Source: a bacterium (Candidatus Blackallbacteria) CG13_big_fil_rev_8_21_14_2_50_49_14
GTDB taxonomy: Bacteria > Cyanobacteriota > Sericytochromatia > UBA7694
Assembly (NCBI GenBank): GCA_002783405.1
Contig: PFGG01000064.1
Coordinates: 309,570 to 373,569, forward strand
DNA: 64,000 nt
Direction of reading: 5' to 3'
The position numbers and the translations under genes are program-made. The notes under the pieces were generated by a model. The model was given only the letters and a program-made list of their open reading frames with translations. It was not told the DNA's origin and searched no databases. Positions 1 through 6,965 of this stretch are shown here, one piece after another (within the stretch, counting starts at the first letter, position 1; every line of letters begins with the position of its first letter).

Positions 1-498
1 ATGAAGATTGGTGGCCTTATACACTTCAGGTAAAGCGTATTGGTTCAGTACAATTTTGCCAATATCGTGAATCAAGCCTGCAATAAAGCATTCTTCGGGT
101 TCATGGTGTTTGAGATTTAAGGCCAGAGAGCGTGAAATTTCGGCACTTGCGATTGAATGTTCCCAAAACTCACCTGCGTTTAGTTTATAGCCCAAGAGGC
201 CTTTGTTCAGTGTGCTCTGCGTAGTAATCATCAGAACCAGACTTTTGACGGAGCTAAACCCTACAATCATCACGGCCTCAGAAATCGTTGTCACTTTGCG
301 TGACAGACCATAAAAGGCTGAATTACAGAGTCGCAGGACCTTTGCTGTCAGGGCTTGATCAGAGCTGATGACTTCGGCGAGTTTACCTACATCTGTATCG
401 GGATCATTCAACAATTGAATGGCGCGCATGGCCGTTTGAGGAACCTCGGGCAATTCATCCACCCGATTCAAAATATTCCTGATAGAGAGTTCTCTCAC
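1..498 (-). CDS. HDOD-domain signalling protein (3' end outside window)
   Basis: Reading the minus strand from the GTG at 498 gives an open frame of 166 codons that runs off the window edge. It starts V-R-E-L-S-I-R-N-I-L and carries a typical HDOD core: an N-terminal helix set with LPEVPQTAMRAIQLLND, then ISSDQALTAKVLRLCNSAFYG, and later the HD-like HDIGKI segment near residue 148. HDOD proteins are usually non-catalytic relatives of HD phosphohydrolases used in bacterial signalling. The GTG overlaps the TGA of the upstream cheR-like gene (GTGA overlap), so the two are translationally coupled. The C-terminal half is not visible, so an attached output domain cannot be excluded. Confidence 0.85.
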   Translation of the reverse strand, partial: MRELSIRNILNRVDELPEVPQTAMRAIQLLNDPDTDVGKLAEVISSDQALTAKVLRLCNSAFYGLSRKVTTISEAVMIVGFSSVKSLVLMITTQSTLNKGLLGYKLNAGEFWEHSIASAEISRSLALNLKHHEPEECFIAGLIHDIGKIVLNQYALPEVYKATNLH

Positions 499-1310
499 GG
501 TTTGCCCATCTTTTGCTTTTGGTAAAAATATGAAGATAAACGATTGTAACCAATCTCATGGGCCTGAATCAACTGTTCAGCCCCGCCCACAAAAAGCACG
601 CCACCCTCACGAAGGGATGAGTAAAACTGTTGATAAACGCGGGTTTTTGCTTCTTTGGTAAAGTATATCATTACATTGCGGCAGGCGATGAGATCAAATT
701 GTAGGGGATAATCATCTGTTAAAAGATCGTGGTGAATAAAGTGAACTTTTTCCCGCCACTTTTGTTTAAAAACATAGGCATTGGCTTTGTTTTCATCCAG
801 GCAAGGATCAAAAAAAGTGGAGAGGTCTTTTTTGCTCACATGTTGAAGCAAATCGGGTAAAAATACGCCTTTCCGCGCACGTTCTAAAGCATCCCGATCG
901 ATATCGCTTGCAAGAAAATGGCAGTGATCGGCTGCTCCCAGATGTTCGAGGATCATCAAGAGGGAATAAATTTCTGCCCCGATCGAACTGCCTGCACTCC
1001 AAATTCTGAGCCGGGGCCTTCGTGAAAGCAGTTCAGGTAAAATTTTGTTTTGAATTTCCTGAAAACGTTCGGCATTTCTAAAAAACTCTGAAACATTGAT
1101 CGAGAGTCCATCTAAAAATTTGCGCAATTCATTTGAATTTTGTTTGAAATATATCAGCAGTTCAGCTAAATTTTGGGAATGGGTTGTGTGTAAGATTTCC
1201 TGAAGTCGCCGATCAATTTGGATATGTTGGTAATTATCCAGATTATAACCAGAAAGCTGATGAAACTCACGTTTAAAATGCGTCAACTCGGGATCAGAAT
1301 GTGGCTGCAT
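495..1310 (-). CDS. CheR-type SAM-dependent protein methyltransferase
   Basis: A 271-aa protein with the CheR layout: N-terminal helical domain (about residues 8-75, including GYNLDNYQHIQIDRRL and VSEFFRN), then a Rossmann methyltransferase domain. The SAM-binding motif I is WSAGSSIGAEIYS (about 104-116); the usual form has GCSTGEEPYS, so the Cys and one acidic residue differ. FDLIACRNVMIYF near residue 210 matches the CheR motif around the catalytic region. CheR methylates glutamates of chemoreceptors, but no receptor or CheA is in the window. I start at the ATG at 1310, which has AAGGA upstream, rather than an upstream codon that would overlap the TPR gene. The coupling to an HDOD gene suggests a non-flagellar signalling role (inference). 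Confidence 0.85.
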   Translation of the reverse strand: MQPHSDPELTHFKREFHQLSGYNLDNYQHIQIDRRLQEILHTTHSQNLAELLIYFKQNSNELRKFLDGLSINVSEFFRNAERFQEIQNKILPELLSRRPRLRIWSAGSSIGAEIYSLLMILEHLGAADHCHFLASDIDRDALERARKGVFLPDLLQHVSKKDLSTFFDPCLDENKANAYVFKQKWREKVHFIHHDLLTDDYPLQFDLIACRNVMIYFTKEAKTRVYQQFYSSLREGGVLFVGGAEQLIQAHEIGYNRLSSYFYQKQKMGKP

Positions 1311-1362
1311 GCCCCGGCCCTTTCCTTGAGCACTTTTGGACCGGGTAAAAAACAAGCAGGCT

Positions 1363-2100
1363 TCATCGTGCAACTCGACTGAAAAGCAGAATCTCTTCTT
1401 TGATATCACTCAGTTTGAGTGCCAGGCCGATTTTGAATGTTTCGGCTTCATTTTGGGCATCTTTGACCCAAAGTGCATGGGATTTAAGATAGAAATCTGG
1501 GGTCTGAATATTTGCTGGGATATGTAGGAAATCCCGCACGGATTGAGGACTGAGTTGATAGGCTTGATTGAGATCCAGCAAGGCACGGTTTGTGCATTCT
1601 TTGAGCTGAATCAAGGCACACCCGCGCTGTAATAAAGCCATGGCTTGAAAATCAGGATCGCGTGTCATATACAGGCTGAGCGTCAAATCTTCAACTGCTT
1701 CTGGGAACCGTTCCTGAACTCTTCTCAAGGTTCCCCTCAGATGATAGAGCGCAGAGAGAAAAGTCAGATAGCCTGTATCTTCTGCAATTTCCTGATCCCA
1801 GTCAATTTCATGTGCGGTCAGATCATTCACTTCGGCCTTTACCAATTTTAACAAGCGCGAAATATCATCAATGGCATCAGAAGGTTTTTTCCACAGACTG
1901 TAGGCATAGCCTCGAAAACTCAGACAGCGCAATTGTTCCATCAGCGTAAGGCCTGCTGCCAAAGTTTGGTTGAGCAGGGCAATGGCCTGTCGATAGCGAG
2001 CCTGTTGGATGAAATCCTGTGCCTTTGTAAAGGTTTCTTTCAATTCTTCAACAGAGACATGGTGGATCAATGGGGGGGTATTTTTTGACTTCATTCTCAA
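1363..2100 (-). CDS. TPR-like helical protein
   Basis: About 245 aa, all helical by eye, with tetratricopeptide-like units (for example FTKAQDFIQQARYRQAIALLNQ, YLTFLSALYHLRGTLRR, and ALLQRGCALIQLKECTNRALLDLNQAYQLSP). There is no signal peptide, so it is probably cytoplasmic. TPR proteins act as protein-protein adaptors. It lies 52 bp upstream of the cheR-like gene on the same strand and may be its scaffold or substrate adaptor. The codon at 2100 is TTG with GAGG five bases upstream; an ATG two codons later (2094) is the alternative start. Function beyond the fold is unknown. Confidence 0.7.
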   Translation of the reverse strand: MRMKSKNTPPLIHHVSVEELKETFTKAQDFIQQARYRQAIALLNQTLAAGLTLMEQLRCLSFRGYAYSLWKKPSDAIDDISRLLKLVKAEVNDLTAHEIDWDQEIAEDTGYLTFLSALYHLRGTLRRVQERFPEAVEDLTLSLYMTRDPDFQAMALLQRGCALIQLKECTNRALLDLNQAYQLSPQSVRDFLHIPANIQTPDFYLKSHALWVKDAQNEAETFKIGLALKLSDIKEEILLFSRVAR

Positions 2101-2130
2101 ATCGGCCTCAACTCAATCACGACAATTTAC

Positions 2131-2661
2131 TTAACCACCTTCTGCTGTCTGAAAACCGCTGCGCAGCGGAGTCGGTCTCAGATTATAAACTTCTTCAGGA
2201 ACCAGGCCCGCAAGATATTCGACAATGTCTTTGACGGATACAATCCCGGTTAAATGGCCTTTTTCATCCACCACAGGCAAATGTCTAAAGCCCCCCAGGG
2301 TCATCTGATTCAAAGCAAAGGCAATTTTATCTTCGATAAACAAAGTGACGGGATCGGGAGTCATGTATTCTCTCAGTTTTGCCTGATTTAAATCGGGGTT
2401 CGTTTTTAAAACTTTAAAAAGCAGATCCCGTTCTGTGAAAATGCCAACCGGAACCTTTTTTTCTGCAATAATCACTGCGCCGATGCGCTTGTCTTGCATC
2501 AAATGGATAGCTTCCTGAAGGGTGTGCTCAGGGCTTAAGCTGATGGGCTTGCGGGGAGAAAGTCGCCGGATGGTTTCTTTGCTGACCACTGTAAATGCTT
2601 TTTCCTGGTCTTGCAAATGACTTAGATCATCATGGTCCAGATATTCATCGATTAAGCTCAA
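2131..2661 (-). CDS. CBS-domain pair protein
   Basis: A 176-aa protein made almost entirely of two CBS domains (about residues 33-88 and 98-156): ISLSPEHTLQEAIHLMQDKR, GIFTERDLLFKVL, then MTPDPVTLFIEDKIAFALNQM and GIVSVKDIVEYLA. CBS pairs bind adenine nucleotides and act as energy or ligand sensors. The start is a TTG at 2661: it has a strong GGAGG nine bases upstream and no ATG is nearby in frame. It is the first gene after a candidate promoter and is followed, 30 bp later, by the TPR-cheR-HDOD genes, so it may feed nucleotide status into that signalling set (inference). Confidence 0.85.
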   Translation of the reverse strand: MSLIDEYLDHDDLSHLQDQEKAFTVVSKETIRRLSPRKPISLSPEHTLQEAIHLMQDKRIGAVIIAEKKVPVGIFTERDLLFKVLKTNPDLNQAKLREYMTPDPVTLFIEDKIAFALNQMTLGGFRHLPVVDEKGHLTGIVSVKDIVEYLAGLVPEEVYNLRPTPLRSGFQTAEGG

Positions 2662-2697
2662 TGGCGTGCCCCTCCTTTTTTCATAGCCTATATTTTC

Positions 2698-2726
2698 ATT
2701 TTATCACGGGCCTTCGCCTTGTTAAA
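2698..2726 (-). promoter_or_regulatory. Candidate extended -10 promoter for the CBS-cheR-HDOD cluster
   Basis: On the minus strand TAAAAT (2703-2698) is preceded by TG plus one base, giving an extended -10. A weak -35 (TTTAAC at 2726-2721) sits 17 bp away. Start would be about 30 bases before the TTG of the CBS gene. Called by eye. Confidence 0.35.
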
Positions 2727-3495
2727 ATCTGACTTGCTCTTCTTTAAACCACTTTAGAATTTTCTGGCCTGAAGGTCTTTGCCTGAATTCGCGCATGGTT
2801 TCAGCCAGGGCGGGTGGCAATTCATCAAGTTCAGGCAGTTTGACAGAATATTCAGCAGGCCCCACGATCGGGGCTCCAAGGGCTGCAAAACTCAGATCCG
2901 CAGCACTGAAACGGTCTCCACACAAATAGGGGCGGCCATCTGAAAGCCGTTGATCGACAAAATCAAATTCAGATTTCATTTTCATCAGCGAAATCTGGCT
3001 GGCCTCATAGGTAATATTCATGGATTGCCGCATGATAGCTGTCAGAGCGGGCCAAACAAAGGGCAACATGTTTTTTTCGTGTGCGGGACCTTTTTGTCGC
3101 AATAGCTTAAGACACAAAGGCTTGTCCTGAAGCAGATAGAAGTAAACGTAGCGCCGTGTATGCGGGCCCAGGTTGAGATCAAACCGGTTTTCCAAGGCCT
3201 CAACCTGTTCACGGGTTTGATCGTCTGGAAAAAGTCGCTTTTCAGGTTCTACCTGTCGATCCAGCCAATGGAGAATATCCGTAGAGTCTGGAATGATGCC
3301 CTCAGAGGTGAAGAGGCACGGGGTTGTGCGCCCGCCCCCGCGTGCCAGATTGGCTGCGAGGTGAAATCCAGGCAGATGATTTTCTTCACTATAGGAAATA
3401 TTCAAGCGCCGAAACGCCCAACGGACTTTTTCGCAGTAATGACTGAGATTGATACTGTGAAGATGCGGAATTACAGGGGTATATTGGGAAGCCAT
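2722..3495 (-). CDS. Glutathione S-transferase family protein
   Basis: A 257-aa protein with a thioredoxin-like N-terminal GST domain (HSINLSHYCEKVRWAFRRL, then the cis-proline region GGRTTPCLFTSEGIIPDSTDILHWLD) and an all-helical C-terminal domain with the conserved YLCGDRFSAADLSFAAL N-capping box near residue 195. Such proteins conjugate glutathione or act as thiol-dependent isomerases or dehalogenases; the substrate cannot be read from sequence. Its start overlaps the end of the carboxyltransferase gene by 25 bp, so it is the distal gene of that operon. Confidence 0.85.
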   Translation of the reverse strand: MASQYTPVIPHLHSINLSHYCEKVRWAFRRLNISYSEENHLPGFHLAANLARGGGRTTPCLFTSEGIIPDSTDILHWLDRQVEPEKRLFPDDQTREQVEALENRFDLNLGPHTRRYVYFYLLQDKPLCLKLLRQKGPAHEKNMLPFVWPALTAIMRQSMNITYEASQISLMKMKSEFDFVDQRLSDGRPYLCGDRFSAADLSFAALGAPIVGPAEYSVKLPELDELPPALAETMREFRQRPSGQKILKWFKEEQVRF

Positions 3496-4979
3496 TTGGG
3501 GGGAATATCCAATTGTCGTTTATTTGAAAAGCGTTGTAAAGAGCGGATCAGAATCGGTCGGGTTTGGGCGGGTTCAATAATATCATCGACAAAACCGCCA
3601 GCGGCTGGAATAAAGGGATCATCTGAGCGGCTGCCTTGGGCATGCAAATGATCCAAGCGTTGTTTAAGTTGGGGATTGTGGCCTGCAAAGCTGGCCATGG
3701 CCTGATCACTCATAATGCCTATACGCGCACCAGGCCAGGCGTAGACCAGATCTCCGCCGCCAATGCGGGGGTTGAGCATAAAATAGGCCCCTCCAAAACA
3801 GCGCCTGACCACCACCCCAATTTTGAGTCCCTTTAAATGGCCAATGGCCATCAAGGCCTGAGAACCATAGCTGAGAATCCCCTCTTTGTGCGCGCTGGCA
3901 TTGGGCATAAGGCCTGGTACATCGACAAAGCTGATCAACGCGTAATTATAGGCGCTGAGGAAATTGAGAAAACGTGATAATTTCCGCAGGGCGCGGGTAT
4001 CCAATGCTCCCGCCAGAACCAGAGATTGATTGGCTATCACGCCGACTGTTTGCCCTGCCAGACGCATAAATCCTGTCACCAGATTGGGTGCAAAATCAGG
4101 CTGCACTTCCATGAAACTGCCTTGATCGGCAACTGAATGAAGAACTTGTCTGATTTCAAACGGGCTTTCAGGGTTTTCTGGCAGGAGCTGATTCAATTGG
4201 GGATCGGTTCGCTCGCAGCTATCTTGAAAACTGAGCTGAGGGGGGGGCTCTGCATTGGTTTGGGGCAAATAGCCGAATAGCTTTCTGACCCTTGCAATCG
4301 CTGCTGCTTCGTCGGGTTCGACAAAATGGACAGCCCCAGAGTGACGGGTATGCACATCGGGCCCTCCCAATTCCTTTTCACTTAAATTTTCGCCCGTTGC
4401 CGCCAGATTGACCCCGGCTCCTGCCACACAGAGTGTGGAATTTTGATCCATGATAATAAAATCTGTTAAGGTGGCGACAAAGGCGGGGGCACCGATACAG
4501 TGGCCCAAAACACAGGTGATTTGAGGGACAACGCCTGAAAGGTATACTGCTTCTTTGAGTACTTCAGCATAGCCTTCCATAATCAAGACGCCATCGGTCA
4601 CGCGTGCGCCCCCTGATTCCACCAAAGCGATCACGGGCAGACCGGATTGGCGCGCCAAACGATACAGTTCACAGATTTGGCGGGTTTGGAGGGCACCGAT
4701 ACTGCCTCCACGGGAATCAAATTCACTGGCCCAGGCCAAAACCGGGCGTCCCTCAATTTCGCCACTGGCACAGACTATGCCATCCTTAAAACTGGGTTTT
4801 TCAGGGTGATTGCGGGTAAACCTAAACAGCTCTTGAGCACTGTCAGGATCCAGCAATGCTTTCAATCTTTGTCTCGCATTGGGCCTGTCTGAATTTGATA
4901 TTGATTTTTTGTCTTCTGACTCAATCAGCGCTTCGGCTTGTTTTAAACGCAAAAGATCGTGTGATAATGGGGTGTCCAT
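3471..4979 (-). CDS. Acyl-CoA carboxylase, carboxyltransferase (beta) subunit
   Basis: A 502-aa crotonase-fold carboxyltransferase with two halves as in PccB/MccB/AccD-type enzymes. The N half includes RQRLKALLDPDSAQELF, GEIEGRPVLAW, the GGSIGALQTRQICELYRLA region and the oxyanion-forming VESGGARVTDG. The C half includes FMEVQPDFAPNLVTGFMRLAG, GVIANQSLVLAGALDTRALRK and RRCFGGAYFMLNPR. It transfers carboxyl from biotin to an acyl-CoA (acetyl-, propionyl- or methylcrotonyl-CoA; specificity not readable). No biotin carboxylase or BCCP gene is adjacent. GAGG lies seven bases before the ATG, just after the stop of the 58-aa membrane protein gene. Confidence 0.85.
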   Translation of the reverse strand: MDTPLSHDLLRLKQAEALIESEDKKSISNSDRPNARQRLKALLDPDSAQELFRFTRNHPEKPSFKDGIVCASGEIEGRPVLAWASEFDSRGGSIGALQTRQICELYRLARQSGLPVIALVESGGARVTDGVLIMEGYAEVLKEAVYLSGVVPQITCVLGHCIGAPAFVATLTDFIIMDQNSTLCVAGAGVNLAATGENLSEKELGGPDVHTRHSGAVHFVEPDEAAAIARVRKLFGYLPQTNAEPPPQLSFQDSCERTDPQLNQLLPENPESPFEIRQVLHSVADQGSFMEVQPDFAPNLVTGFMRLAGQTVGVIANQSLVLAGALDTRALRKLSRFLNFLSAYNYALISFVDVPGLMPNASAHKEGILSYGSQALMAIGHLKGLKIGVVVRRCFGGAYFMLNPRIGGGDLVYAWPGARIGIMSDQAMASFAGHNPQLKQRLDHLHAQGSRSDDPFIPAAGGFVDDIIEPAQTRPILIRSLQRFSNKRQLDIPPKWLPNIPL

Positions 4980-4986
4980 GCTTACC

Positions 4987-5163
4987 TCATGCTTTTTTCA
5001 AGGCCAGAAAAAACAGTATATTGGCAGAGATAAAAAAGGTGGCGGCCATGATCAAGGCCCACGTCCAAGAGACCTGAATCCCAATCACCAGACTGAGTAT
5101 GAGTCCGATGATGAGTTCTGCCACGCCTGCCAGCATAAAATAGTTTGAATTTGAGCGCTTCAT
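4987..5163 (-). CDS. 58-aa two-helix membrane protein
   Basis: A small open frame between the DUF333 lipoprotein and the carboxyltransferase. It begins MKRSNSNYFMLAGVAELIIG, has two hydrophobic stretches (about residues 9-27 and 33-54) separated by a short polar turn (IQVSW), and ends LKKA. Its ATG overlaps the lipoprotein's TGA (ATGA), and its stop is 7 bp before the next ATG, so it looks like a real coupled gene. No family is recognised. It is probably an inner-membrane protein. Confidence 0.6.
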   Translation of the reverse strand: MKRSNSNYFMLAGVAELIIGLILSLVIGIQVSWTWALIMAATFFISANILFFLALKKA

Positions 5164-5477
5164 AGATCAAACTTCTGCCCAGGTTTACATTCTCCTCTGT
5201 AATAACTCCATTCTTCACAGTAGGATCGATCTGTGAAGATGCAATAGCCTGCTTCACCCAGCGTTTCCCTGCGAATTTCAAGCCGACCGTTATTGCTTGT
5301 GCAGAAAACAGAGGCTGGGTTGGCGATGCCTGCTGTATTGGCGGGGGGGGTATTTGACTTCCCACTGGGACCAATCACGATCACCGGTGTGCAACCGATG
5401 ATGAGGGCGAGAGAGAGCCCAAAGGGGTTCAAGAATGGCTTGACAAAAGGAAGCATGGGCCGGTAAATAGGCAGCAT
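5160..5477 (-). CDS. DUF333-family lipoprotein
   Basis: A 105-aa protein. Its N-terminal hydrophobic stretch ends in a lipobox-like LIIGC near residue 29 (the basic segment before it is long, so the true start may be the internal Met near residue 8). The C-terminal half is a clear DUF333 domain: IANPASVFCTSNNGRLEIRR, GYCIF, then CEEWSYYRGEC. DUF333 proteins are small secreted or lipid-anchored proteins with conserved Cys; their function is unknown. The gene contains a run of eight C on the coding strand (5343-5350) just after the signal region. It heads the operon with the 58-aa protein, the carboxyltransferase and the GST. Confidence 0.75.
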   Translation of the reverse strand: MLPIYRPMLPFVKPFLNPFGLSLALIIGCTPVIVIGPSGKSNTPPANTAGIANPASVFCTSNNGRLEIRRETLGEAGYCIFTDRSYCEEWSYYRGECKPGQKFDL

Positions 5478-5526
5478 ATCAGCCTCAATCTCAGATTTTG
5501 AATTAAGCCTATTTTACACCAAAGGG

Positions 5527-6378
5527 CTAGGACATGCTGGGAACGTAAAGCCCTGTCATGCGTTTACTCAAAATCCAGAGACGTTCCTGAAGATTTTCGT
5601 TGAGCGAAATTTTCGAAGAGGGCACGATTTTTTTTCGCTCAAAATATTTGCCTGTAATATGCTCAACTTCAGGGCTGGTTGCCAGATAGAGAATGGTTTC
5701 TGCACCCTTTTCGGGTGAGATCATGAATTTTTGACCAAACTTCAAAACCGGACGGGTCCAGGCAGGGGCCAAACTCCAGATATCTGTTGCAACTACCCCC
5801 GGATGTAGGCAGTTTACTGTGACGTCTGTATTCTCCAAGCGTCTGGCCAAAGCAAAAGTAAATAAAACATTGGCAAGTTTGGATTGGCCGTAGGCAGTGA
5901 GAATATCATAGCGTTGTTCGCCTTGAAGATTGGGGAAGTCGATCACGGCCCCAAAATGACCAGTAGAAGCCACATTGATAATCCGGGAGGGAGCACTGGA
6001 TTTCAGCAGATCCAGCAGCAGATGGGTCAAGAGAAAATAGGCAAGGTGGTTGAGAGCCCAGGTCATTTCATAACCATCAACGCTCAGTTCGCGTCTTGCA
6101 AAAACGGCACCTGCGTTATTGACTAAAATATCAAGATGATCAGTGCGCTTTTGAACTTCTTCGGCTAGGTTGCGGATTTCAGACTGAATGGAAAGATCTG
6201 CAATGATAAATTCAACTTGCCCATCGGTTTGGGCTTGAATTTCTTGGGTGACGGCAGCTGTTTTATCTGGGTTGCGTCCCACCAGAATGACATGGGCGCC
6301 CCGTGCAGCCAATTCTCGGGCGGTAACTTTGCCAATCCCGGAAGTGGCTCCCGTGATCAGACAGACTTTTCCCTCCAT
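5527..6378 (-). CDS. Short-chain dehydrogenase/reductase (retinol-dehydrogenase-like)
   Basis: A 283-aa classical SDR: cofactor motif TGATSGIG at about residues 9-16, VGRN typical of NADP preference, NNAG near 88, catalytic Ser in NVASTGHFG and YGQSK (Tyr and Lys) near 160-165, then HPGVVAT. It resembles the retinol dehydrogenase/WWOX-like group, but the substrate is unknown. The ATG at 6378 has GAGGAGG seven bases upstream; an upstream in-frame ATG would bury this site inside the gene. It stands alone, separated from the lipoprotein gene by about 50 bp. Confidence 0.88.
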   Translation of the reverse strand: MEGKVCLITGATSGIGKVTARELAARGAHVILVGRNPDKTAAVTQEIQAQTDGQVEFIIADLSIQSEIRNLAEEVQKRTDHLDILVNNAGAVFARRELSVDGYEMTWALNHLAYFLLTHLLLDLLKSSAPSRIINVASTGHFGAVIDFPNLQGEQRYDILTAYGQSKLANVLFTFALARRLENTDVTVNCLHPGVVATDIWSLAPAWTRPVLKFGQKFMISPEKGAETILYLATSPEVEHITGKYFERKKIVPSSKISLNENLQERLWILSKRMTGLYVPSMS

Positions 6379-6482
6379 TACTGTGCCTCCTCGCTTCACC
6401 TATGCTCAACAATAACACGATTTAATCATGACCCTTTGTTAAAAGATGAATATTTTTTGAGTAAGTTCCCAATTCCTTATAA

Positions 6483-6962
6483 TCAGGGCGTAGGATAATA
6501 ATCCTTTTGCATTTCAAACCAATTCCGAGTGTCTTTGGGATAACGCTGAAGCTCATAACTTAGATGGCGCAAGCCATTTTGAATTTGATTTCGATCCTGA
6601 GTTTGGAAACAGAGGAAAAAGCGAATTCCGAGTTGCAGATAATTTAATAGTGATTTACCTGAGGCAATTTCGGGTTTGAGTGATAATTGCTCACAAATCA
6701 AAGCCACCTTGCCATGAGCTAGTTTTTCCTGGTGACGGTCGTAATGCAGAACCAACCAGTTTAAGGCGTCTGCAAATGCGGGATCAGGTTTGGGGTTATC
6801 ATTCGCTGGTGCAAACAGGGAGCGCAGAGCAGGCAGCCTGAATTTTTCTTGGGCAGTGAGAAAATGCACAGCTTCTACTTCGCTCAAAAAGCGAACGGGC
6901 AATTTGCCTGATACCAGATCCTGCCAATTCCAGCGTTTTTCAGCTGCTTGGAGCCAATCCAC
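6483..6962 (-). CDS. Uncharacterised protein coupled to the subtilase
   Basis: A 159-aa soluble helical protein with no signal peptide and no family that I recognise. It starts with GTG only 3 bp after the stop of the upstream subtilase gene, so the two are almost certainly co-translated. Visible features: an aromatic N-terminus (MDWLQAAEKRWNWQDL), a central helical region (FADALNWLVLHYDRHQEKL) and a C-terminal stretch (LNYLQLGIRFFLCFQTQDRN). A role as partner, chaperone or inhibitor of the protease is possible, from context only. Confidence 0.65.
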   Translation of the reverse strand: MDWLQAAEKRWNWQDLVSGKLPVRFLSEVEAVHFLTAQEKFRLPALRSLFAPANDNPKPDPAFADALNWLVLHYDRHQEKLAHGKVALICEQLSLKPEIASGKSLLNYLQLGIRFFLCFQTQDRNQIQNGLRHLSYELQRYPKDTRNWFEMQKDYYPTP

Positions 6963-6965
6963 GTT

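Noticed and set aside
2060..2090. Runs of seven or eight G in several genes
   Set aside because: Such runs are frequent in this genome at Gly/Pro codons; only the G9 and G10 tracts are reported as possible slippage sites.
4982..5374. 130-codon minus-strand frame overlapping the DUF333 lipoprotein and the small membrane protein
   Set aside because: Proline-rich and low complexity; the DUF333 frame and the coupled 58-aa frame explain the region much better.
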